NCBI RefSeq assembly: GCF_000317045.1
Contig: NC_019703.1
Coordinates: 3,212,501-3,276,500, forward strand
DNA length: 64,000 bases
Source: Geitlerinema sp. PCC 7407
Lineage (GTDB): Bacteria > Cyanobacteriota > Cyanobacteriia > PCC-7407
Direction of reading: 5' to 3'
This document shows positions 59,201 through 64,000 of this stretch, piece after piece (the first letter of the stretch is position 1; every line of letters begins with the position of its first letter). Below the pieces are notes generated by a model. It was not told the DNA's origin and ran no database searches. It saw only the letters and a list, made by a program, of their open reading frames with translations. The position numbers were made by a program, and so were the translations under genes.

Positions 59201-61273
59201 AGCGACATCGACAACGAATTCGCCGACCTCGAGAAACTCCTAGAGGACGCCGACAACACCCTCGGCCCCTCCACCAAAGCCGCTCGCGGCCCCGCGCCGA
59301 CCCTCAGCCGTCGACCCCGCGGCCTGGTCGAGCAGACCATGCGCGTCCCCGTCAAGCACCTCGACAACCTCAACAACCTGGTCGGGGAACTGGTGGTCAA
59401 CCGCAACAGCCTCGAGCAAGACCAAGAGCGACTGCGCCAGTTCCTCGACAACCTGCTCTACCAAGTGCAGCAGCTCAGCGACGTGGGCCAGCGGATGCGT
59501 GACCTCTACGAGCGATCGCTCCTCGAGAGCTCCCTGCTCTCCAGCCGCCGGACCCACCAGATCGCCCCGGGCAGCCACAAAAAAGGAGACTCCAACGCCT
59601 TCCACGCCACCGGCGAAAACTTTGACGCCCTGGAGATGGACCGATTCACCTCCTTCCACACCCTCTCCCAGGAAATGATCGAGCTGATCGTCCGGGTACG
59701 GGAGGCCTCCTCTGACATCGAGTACATCGTCGACGAGACCGACCAGGTCACCCGCTCCTTCCGCCAAGTCACCACCCAGCTTCAGGAAGGACTCAACCGT
59801 TCTCGAATGGTGCCCTTTGCTCAGATCGCCGACCGGCTGCCCCGAGCGGTGCGAGACATCGCCATGAAGTGTGGCAAACAGGCAGAACTCGTCATCGAAG
59901 GGCGCGACACCCTCATCGACAAGATGATCCTAGAGCAGCTCTACGATCCGATGACCCACCTGGTCAACAACGCGATCACCCACGGCATCGAGGCTCCGGA
60001 TGTCCGGAAAGCCTCTGGCAAAGCGCCTACTGGCCGCATCACCGTGCGCGCGTTCCACCAAGGGAACCAAACCGTGATTTCGGTCTCCGACGATGGGGCC
60101 GGCATCCCCGTCGACCGGGTAAAAGCCAAAGCCGTCGAGCGGGGCTTGGTCACCCCCGTCGAAGCCAAGCAAATGTCTCGCCTCGACGTCTACGACCTGC
60201 TGTTCCATCCCGGCTTCAGCATTCGTGACAAAGCCGATGACTTCGCCGGTCGCGGCATCGGGATGGACGTTGTGCGCACCAGTCTCAACGAGATTCGCGG
60301 CGCCATCAACACCGACTCCACCCTGGGACGTGGCACCAACTTCACGATCCGTCTACCGCTGACCCTCAGCATTTCCAAGGCGCTGTGCTGCATCAGCAAC
60401 CACGCCCGCATCGCCTTCCCGATGGACGGGGTCGAGGACATGCTGGACCTGCCCAAGGACCGCATCCAGACCAACGCCGAAGGTCAGCCTTGCATCCTCT
60501 GGCGCGACACGATGCTGCCTTTCCGGCCGCTGACAGAGCTGCTGCGCCACAACCGGTTCCTGGGTCGCGGTAGCGTCTACGGCGGTCACCAAGACGATGA
60601 CATCATCTCCATCGTGGTGCTGCGCAGTGCGGGAACCTTCATTGCGCTCCAGGTCGACCAGGTCTTGGGCGAGCAGGAAATCGTTATCAAGCAGCTAGAA
60701 GGCCCCGTGCCCAAACCCGCTGGCGTGGCTGGGGCAACGGTGCTCGGGGATGGCCGAATCATGCCGATCGCGGACGTCCTAGAGCTGATCGATCTAGCGC
60801 TGGGACGAGCCCGCCGCGATGTGGGCGGCGCGCTGTGGGAAGAAGGCGATCAGGTGCCAGTGGAGCCCCCAGTGGTCAAGACCGAGCCGACGGTACTCAT
60901 CGTGGACGACTCCATCACGGTGCGCGAGCTGCTGTCGATGACCTTCAACAAGTCTGGGTACCGCGTGGAGCAGGCCCGCGACGGTCAAGAGGCTTGGGAG
61001 AAACTGCGATCGGGCTTGCCTTGCGACTTGGTGTTCTGCGACATCGAGATGCCTCGCATGGACGGCCTAGAGCTGCTGTCGCGGATGCAGAAAGATCCTT
61101 CGCTCAATCGCCTCCCCATCGCGATGCTGACGTCCCGAGGCGCGGATCGTCACCGTCAGATGGCGGTGCAGCTCGGCGCTCGCGGCTACTTCACGAAGCC
61201 CTACCTGGAGGAGGCGCTGCTAGACGCAGCCCAGCGAATGCTCAAAGGGGAAGTGCTCGTCGGTAGCAAGTAA
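53285..61273 (+). CDS. hmpE: Giant hybrid histidine kinase HmpE (CheA/PilL-like) with a repeat-expanded acidic linker
   Basis: The predicted product is 2,662 residues. Order: an HPt domain (about 1-110; phospho-acceptor His49 in AAHSVKGGA), a helical domain (about 175-285), an acidic low-complexity linker (about 290-2010), then the CheA core. The core has a dimerisation helix starting VEQTMRVPVKHLDNL, ATPase N-box LVNNAITHGIE, G boxes SDDGAGIPVD and GRGIGMDVVR, a CheW-like domain, and a C-terminal receiver with Asp2586 in VFCDIEMPRMDG. All catalytic parts look intact. ATG at 53285 has GGGGAAGGGA upstream; an earlier in-frame start at 53153 lacks homology. Related kinases are usually about half this length or less. 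Last gene of the hmp locus, with its own terminator. Confidence 0.9.
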   Translation: MQSEQQQRIMGYFIEEARDHLNTLEQGLLNLQSTLEDPEMLNELFRAAHSVKGGAAMLGIDSIQQTSHRLEDCFKILKEHPVKVDQDIESLLLSCLDTLQELLGQLQTPFGLTEEKAREIMAGVEPVFAELGSRLTQMVAATGGVITPETQETWIAPEAAASASAPVQAEEESALQLIFQSDVPRQLRDMLQLFKQADTLERRQQLQEICSGLKRTGEQFDLRNWCDLLESARLAIASPENTYHTLAPIVIREIKQGQELVLAGRSADIAVSPALQELLPVTAVTGELSLDAMFAESPSGELDFSAIADSSTNQAPAAVSASDLDFHKATGDRPGPEVGMAELNSLADLFEGDVPDLDITWEQEEILGSTADEILSSLDLDAASDFSDDFADLLFEESTASSSSAEDDLSGFLQAAEQREETAAIADLDFDLGDDSAGLFDDLLEPVTVEPPSDLSQPSGDLGDLFAEIDAVDLEAETPSAVSQPAPELAALGSLFGEMPVDDEELMTDLNEDSSSPFDEAEDLLQDDFGASFEDGLGDLGLDEELEGLDLLTEAQSGDADKVAESELDFSAALLEEPGESTTADEDFLDLGLEETAAIASPEDDLGNLFGSGLSQERTDQLGAAESSELANLFGGSAGESELTDNLFDGDAEAGDAFAEMSLDAFADSAEPAPAALSEVDETEAASASEDDFSGLDWDAAELDLAPESSAAEAEEAEDFADLAGLTDDTPVDGTGLELTGPELAWDAIESENAAADAAIDQALGLESFDLEEDAWDTPPEEATAPEAALFSETSAPEADVFGESSEAIAADDWELSPDDTQEPALGLEADLFEQSTGASTASETGTGNDWETFFDSDQKGDRSPSTSNEIEDFFGTDISETSLEASALTDFASTENLLSEEPAQPAAEAAIELEEDLWADQAAQTEAAALLDDSFAEAPDLDLGLADLAGEPAPETAASLDMEGATEAIADDFDLGFAAEELTAPEATAGEEDLGLDSLEEPELGLDLADTSEEAGALDFDLGLEAPIAETPEAADDLDFGLAADASDSLEFAAAEATDELDFGLDLTEEPESLGFEAAEADVLDFDLERGEPAELSFETEAATDDLGFDLSAADEFDLGFEAAEDSGELGLDLGDTDEFDLGLETAEETSELDFDLAAEATDDLGLDFGETEAATDELDFGLEETEAASELSFEPEGSEDLGFELGAGESEDLGFDLGAGEEAGDLDFDLGLEEPVAETAEAADELDFGLDLAEESETLDFGAAETTDELDFGLDLTEEPESLAFDAAEESDEFDLGFELGGEAESLDFAAAETTDELDFGLDLAEEPGELSFETEAATDDLGFDLGDTDEFDLGLETAEETSELDFDLAAEATDDLGLDFGETEAAADELDFGLEETEATSELSFEPEGSEDLGFDLGAGEEAGDLDFDLGLEEPVAETAEAADELDFGLDLAEESETLDFGAAETTDELDFGLDLTEEPESLAFDAAEESDEFDLGFELGGEAESLDFASAETTDELDFGLDLTEEPGELSFETEAATDDLGFDLGAADEFDLGFETAEDSGELGLDLGDTDEFDLGLETTEETSELDFDLAAEATDDLGLDFGETEAAADELDFGLEETEAASELSFDLEGSESLSFDLGAGESEDLGFDLGAGEEAGDLDFDLGLEEPVAETAEAADELDFGLDLAEESEALDFGAAETTDELDFGLDLTEEPESLAFDAAEESDEFDLGFELGGEAESLDFAAAETTDELDFGLDLAEEPAEPSFETEAAADDLGFDLGAEESLSLDDDLGDLFGTEASEVGEGESSAMFDFELGEESAATADDFGLDGAVTSDGLIFGMDEGDADLTESLFGAGETDTFEGDLFGLESAEMGGIETDLSFDDDLLAIADEVPAFLADDTGAIAVTETLAPEEARELESLLAEESSLPLETGDRQVFDELAALLDDGTIAVPAIAAPHVTQIDIESDIDNEFADLEKLLEDADNTLGPSTKAARGPAPTLSRRPRGLVEQTMRVPVKHLDNLNNLVGELVVNRNSLEQDQERLRQFLDNLLYQVQQLSDVGQRMRDLYERSLLESSLLSSRRTHQIAPGSHKKGDSNAFHATGENFDALEMDRFTSFHTLSQEMIELIVRVREASSDIEYIVDETDQVTRSFRQVTTQLQEGLNRSRMVPFAQIADRLPRAVRDIAMKCGKQAELVIEGRDTLIDKMILEQLYDPMTHLVNNAITHGIEAPDVRKASGKAPTGRITVRAFHQGNQTVISVSDDGAGIPVDRVKAKAVERGLVTPVEAKQMSRLDVYDLLFHPGFSIRDKADDFAGRGIGMDVVRTSLNEIRGAINTDSTLGRGTNFTIRLPLTLSISKALCCISNHARIAFPMDGVEDMLDLPKDRIQTNAEGQPCILWRDTMLPFRPLTELLRHNRFLGRGSVYGGHQDDDIISIVVLRSAGTFIALQVDQVLGEQEIVIKQLEGPVPKPAGVAGATVLGDGRIMPIADVLELIDLALGRARRDVGGALWEEGDQVPVEPPVVKTEPTVLIVDDSITVRELLSMTFNKSGYRVEQARDGQEAWEKLRSGLPCDLVFCDIEMPRMDGLELLSRMQKDPSLNRLPIAMLTSRGADRHRQMAVQLGARGYFTKPYLEEALLDAAQRMLKGEVLVGSK
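56330..58640 (+). repeat. hmpE: In-frame tandem duplications encoding the HmpE acidic linker
   Basis: Landmark GAAG(A/C)GCC sites in equivalent positions lie at 56360, 56987, 57590 and 58298, giving unit lengths of 627, 603 and 708 bp, each a multiple of three. Units 2 and 3 are nearly identical in DNA; the first is diverged, and the last is cut short near 58640. The protein repeats use ELDFGLDL, DDLGFDLG and DEFDLGLE motifs, so a finer ~12-17 residue period lies inside each large unit. The pattern indicates growth by unequal recombination under selection for reading frame. Confidence 0.88.
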
Positions 61274-61327
61274 ACACCTGTAAAGGCACAGATACTAACA
61301 GTTCACTAGACTGTTCAAAAACAGAAT

Positions 61328-61356
61328 AAAAAAGAGGGCGATCGCCCTCTTTTTTT
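61328..61356 (+). terminator. Terminator of hmpE
   Basis: A perfect palindrome with GGCGATCGCC-like centre (AGAGGGCGATCGCCCTCT core) flanked by A and T runs. Confidence 0.9.
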
Positions 61357-61385
61357 ATTTGTTTCTGTTGACTCCAAAACTTCAA

Positions 61386-62867
61386 CTAACTTCCGACAAA
61401 TTCCTCCTCTTCCTTTGACTTGAGTTCAGTGAACTTGAACATGTCAGGATCAAGCTCCAAAATTTCCACCGATCGCGTACGAACGCCAATTTTGTGCTCA
61501 ATCAGCAAGTCAATTAATTTCTCGCCATTGATCAGGGTAATGGGAGCAGCACCTCGCTCTACGGCTGCTGCCGCCGTTCCCTTCGAGAAATCCCCCACCG
61601 TGATAATAGTCCCTCGAACCGCGTCAAATCGGTGCAGAGAGCCCCGCAGAGCATCCAGCACAGGACGCTGAATATTGCCTTTTTGGCGCTTGGCTTGAAC
61701 TACCTCCCGCACCGAGGTAATACCCATTTCAATATCAGCTTTTACATCGATTCCTTTATCATTTGAGGGCGCTGTAACCATGACATTTTGATAGTTCATC
61801 GCCTCCAAAAGCTGCTTGATGAGATGCTCAAAGGCGATCGGATCCATCGCTTCCAAATGGTCTCGAATTTTGGCGCGAATGCTGACACTTTGTTGCTTAA
61901 CAAGGGTCAAAATTTCTTGCAACTCGTCAGGACTATCGGTATCTTCAGAGCCCCCCGTCCGCCGCAAGTAGGCTAGGCCCGCATCCGTGATGCTGTAGGT
62001 TGTGCCAGTTCTGGAGAGAAATCCTCGCTCCAGCAGATTTCGCAGACGACACCACAGGGTGTCCTTGATGGTGCCATCGGTCCCAAAGCGGGAATAACGC
62101 TGCAAATACTCGGCCCACTCCGGCACGAAGTCACTGTGTCGTCCAGTCCCCTTTTCGGCCACTATCGTCAGAATCTTCAGCAAGCCTTCATGCTCATCAA
62201 TGTAGGCGACTGCGTCCCCTTGCTCCTGAGTCACAAAGTCATTGCCACGATCAGTCAGAAGCATCGGACCTGCGGCATTCTCGGCCAGCAGGCCATACTG
62301 ACAGGCCAAGAGCCAGTGACCATAAACATGCCGAGGGTTGACCTTGCCATCGGTCTTTTTCCAGATGGCTTCTGCCAGTTCGCGATCGCTCCCTTGGAGG
62401 CGCTGGGGAATCCAAACATCCGGATCGGTCCAGTCCACAGGAGCTTGGGGACTACCCCACAGCGCAGATAGCGTAGAGCGCAACCCCGTAATCTGAGCCC
62501 TCAGGTGTCCCTGCCAAATCGGCAACACCAAACGGACTTCTGAATAAATTGGAAACAGTGGTGTTCGAACGCGTTGATTTTCGCTGTTGGTTGCGCTGGG
62601 CTTTTGATTGGGCATAAACGGATCTAATCCCCAGATGCGCAGACCAAAGACCCCTGGCCTGATGCGAACAAAGGGGCTTTGTTCACCTTTTTGCTTGATG
62701 TCCACGGCCAACCGAGCGTTGAGCGTGGCGTCAGGGGTTTTGCCATCGGTTTGCAGGAAGCCTTGCTCTAGCGATCGCCGCGTGATCTCTTGATAGTGCA
62801 ATGGCTCTCCAGCAGATTGCAGAATCCTGAAAGCTGCATCAGCAAAGGACATCGGATCAGAGGTCAT
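61386..62867 (-). CDS. HARE-HTH / Mrr-type restriction endonuclease-like protein
   Basis: With the ATG at 62867 the product has 493 residues. The N-terminus (about 1-85) matches a HARE-HTH (HB1/ASXL) DNA-binding domain: SFADAAFRILQSAGEPLHYQEI, then FVRIRPGVFGLR. The middle has a winged-helix-like segment around TTYSITDAGLAYLRRTGG. The C-terminal ~130 residues form an Mrr-cat nuclease: FEHLIKQLLEAMNYQ, APSNDKGIDVKADI with the catalytic Asp, and VVQAKRQKGNI with the QxK motif. Mrr enzymes cut modified DNA. No methylase is adjacent, in keeping with a type IV system. A TTG at 62918 would add 17 residues. Confidence 0.82.
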   Translation of the reverse strand: MTSDPMSFADAAFRILQSAGEPLHYQEITRRSLEQGFLQTDGKTPDATLNARLAVDIKQKGEQSPFVRIRPGVFGLRIWGLDPFMPNQKPSATNSENQRVRTPLFPIYSEVRLVLPIWQGHLRAQITGLRSTLSALWGSPQAPVDWTDPDVWIPQRLQGSDRELAEAIWKKTDGKVNPRHVYGHWLLACQYGLLAENAAGPMLLTDRGNDFVTQEQGDAVAYIDEHEGLLKILTIVAEKGTGRHSDFVPEWAEYLQRYSRFGTDGTIKDTLWCRLRNLLERGFLSRTGTTYSITDAGLAYLRRTGGSEDTDSPDELQEILTLVKQQSVSIRAKIRDHLEAMDPIAFEHLIKQLLEAMNYQNVMVTAPSNDKGIDVKADIEMGITSVREVVQAKRQKGNIQRPVLDALRGSLHRFDAVRGTIITVGDFSKGTAAAAVERGAAPITLINGEKLIDLLIEHKIGVRTRSVEILELDPDMFKFTELKSKEEEEFVGS

Positions 62868-63064
62868 GGCACTTAGCGATCGACGAGAGAACGATTTCAG
62901 CTCATTCCTGGTGGCCAAAAGCGATACCTGAAAAATGCACGCAGGGGTGAGCAGTTCTAGAGTTCCCGAGAAAATTGATAAAGCTTTAGACGAATAATTA
63001 TTGTTTGAGCTCAGCAGACTTTTGGCGCGGCTGAGCTCAAGGCTGAAAAGTTTAAAAACAAAAC

Positions 63065-63097
63065 AAAAGAGGGACTCTTTTTGGGAGTCCCTCTTTT
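63065..63097 (-). terminator. Terminator downstream of tRNA-Ala
   Basis: AAAAGAGGGACTC (63065-63077) and GAGTCCCTCTTTT (63085-63097) form a 13 bp stem with a 7 nt loop, 50-90 nt after the tRNA 3' end on the minus strand. Confidence 0.85.
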
Positions 63098-63150
63098 GCT
63101 TCAGAAGCGCTTGGCTTTTTAGAGCTTTGCGCAGGTGCTTGTCTTACGGA

Positions 63151-63223
63151 TGGAGGTAAGCGGATTCGAACCGCTGACCCCTTCAATGCCATTGAAGTGC
63201 TCTACCAACTGAGCTATACCCCC
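63151..63223 (-). tRNA. tRNA-Ala (anticodon GGC)
   Basis: A 73 nt cloverleaf on the minus strand: acceptor stem GGGGGTA / TACCTCC with the G3-U70 pair that identifies alanine tRNA, D-arm TAGCTCAGTTGGTAGAGC, anticodon stem CTTCA/TGAAG with loop ATGGCAT (GGC), and T-arm AGCGGTTCGAATCCGCT. The discriminator is A. The 3' CCA is not encoded. Confidence 0.97.
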
Positions 63224-63390
63224 GTGACGCGAAATCTATAATGCCTTGAAGGATCGGGGTTCGTCAAGGGGAATCGGAATTTTGTTGGGAAAAGAGGGCC
63301 AAGGAGGTCGGCGATCGCGCTAGAGTTTTGATCGGGCCTTCCGGGTCCACCTGTGTTTGAATGTTTTGCTGGTCAGCCTCTAGGGTTCTC

Positions 63391-64000
63391 ATGACAGACT
63401 TTTCGGCTTCTCCCCTCAACTCGTCCATTTCCCTCAGCCCCGAAGAAACCGAAGACCTCGTGCGTCAGCTCCGGCGCAAAGAAGGAAACTGGGTGGGCTG
63501 GGGAGAGGCATGCCAAAAGCTGCTGAAATCCGGCTTCAATCCTCAGTCGCTGTTCGAAGAGACGGGCTTCGAGCCGGTGCAGCAGAACCAAGTGATCGTC
63601 GGGGCGCAGGTGTTTGCGTCGATCACGAGCGGGAACGTGGAGGAGGCTGTCCGGGAGTACTTCGAGCGCAAGGGCAGCGACATCCTCTATGAGTTCCGGA
63701 TTTTGAATAATGCCGAGCGCCAAGCGGCAGCGGCGTTTGCCTACGAGCGCAAGATGGACATGGACGAAGCCCATGATCTGGCTAAGGCGATGCGAGATTA
63801 TTCGCGCACCCGCAATGTGCCCGAGGCGTTCAAAAACCATCCGGGAGACGCGATCGCCTATGAGTGCTGGCGTCTAGCCCGCCAAAAGGACGATCTCCAA
63901 GAGCGATCGCGCCTGATCGCCCGCGGCTTGCAGTTCGTCCACAGCACCGAGGCTCGCCAATACCTCGAAAAGCTGCTCACCGACTTCACAGTGGTGGCCC
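63391..64000 (+). CDS. raf1: Rubisco accumulation factor 1, 5' part
   Basis: The first 203 codons of Raf1, a dimeric chaperone that brings Rubisco large subunits together. LRRKEGNWVGWGEACQKL, FEETGFEPVQQNQVIVGAQV and YEFRILNNAERQAAAAFAYE are typical of the N-terminal alpha domain of cyanobacterial Raf1. ATG at 63391 (MTDFSASPLN) is the first clear start. The gene runs off the window, so the C-terminal beta domain is not seen. Confidence 0.92.
   Translation, partial: MTDFSASPLNSSISLSPEETEDLVRQLRRKEGNWVGWGEACQKLLKSGFNPQSLFEETGFEPVQQNQVIVGAQVFASITSGNVEEAVREYFERKGSDILYEFRILNNAERQAAAAFAYERKMDMDEAHDLAKAMRDYSRTRNVPEAFKNHPGDAIAYECWRLARQKDDLQERSRLIARGLQFVHSTEARQYLEKLLTDFTVVA

Noticed and set aside
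56047-59451. A very long open frame (1,134 codons) on the minus strand
   Set aside because: It lies wholly antisense to the hmpE repeat region. Its Ser/Arg/Lys-only composition is what the reverse complement of the GAT/GAG/CTG-rich repeats produces. No start site or domain supports it.

Overview
The window is chromosomal DNA of a cyanobacterium, probably a motile filamentous one. The octamer GCGATCGC (HIP1) is very frequent inside and between genes, and the gene content is typically cyanobacterial: the NDH-1MS CO2-uptake operon, Psb32, a CYP38/TLP40-type lumenal cyclophilin, Gap2, the Rubisco assembly chaperone Raf1, CcsA, a C-DES cystine lyase and a PEP-CTERM surface protein. A complete Hmp/Pil chemotaxis-like locus points to type IV pilus gliding. 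I do not assign genus or species.

Layout. 1-6.9 kb: the low-CO2-inducible CO2-hydration operon ndhF3 - (beta-carbonic anhydrase) - ndhD3 - cupA - cupS. A Tat-signal beta-carbonic anhydrase sits between ndhF3 and ndhD3, which is not the familiar gene order. 7-13 kb: an M90/MtfA-like peptidase and a pentapeptide-repeat membrane protein, leuC-leuD, an FAD oxidase and a PEP-CTERM protein. 13.5-13.9 kb: first copy of a ~435 bp element. 14-29 kb: DUF815 ATPase, C-DES-like lyase, exported CHRD-like protein, TM0106-type nuclease overlapping psb32 tail to tail, two small membrane proteins, efp-accB, cyp38-thiL, gap2, a 1.3 kb AT-rich spacer and nadD. 29-37 kb: murC-murB, typA and an EF-G paralogue. 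37-44.7 kb: two DUF3352 paralogues on either side of cofH, the second (inverted) copy of the ~435 bp element, then ccsA-tilS. 44.9-61.3 kb: hmpF diverging from hmpA-hmpB-hmpC-hmpD-hmpE. 61.4-64 kb: a HARE-HTH/Mrr nuclease-like protein, tRNA-Ala(GGC) and the start of raf1.

How the parts work together. The first operon builds the specialised NDH-1 complex that converts CO2 to bicarbonate, and the co-transcribed exported carbonic anhydrase probably acts on the same inorganic-carbon pool. The hmp genes form one signalling chain: MCP HmpD, CheW-like HmpC, hybrid CheA HmpE, response regulators HmpA and HmpB, and coiled-coil HmpF, which is known to be needed for pilus activity. HmpE is predicted at 2,662 residues because of an acidic linker of about 1,800 residues built partly from in-frame tandem duplications of 627, 603 and 708 bp. 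HmpD carries a similar, shorter acidic segment.

Most notable points: the carbonic anhydrase inside the Cup operon, the giant repeat-expanded HmpE, the inverted pair of structured ~435 bp elements 28 kb apart, and the repeated use of HIP1 as the centre of intrinsic terminators.
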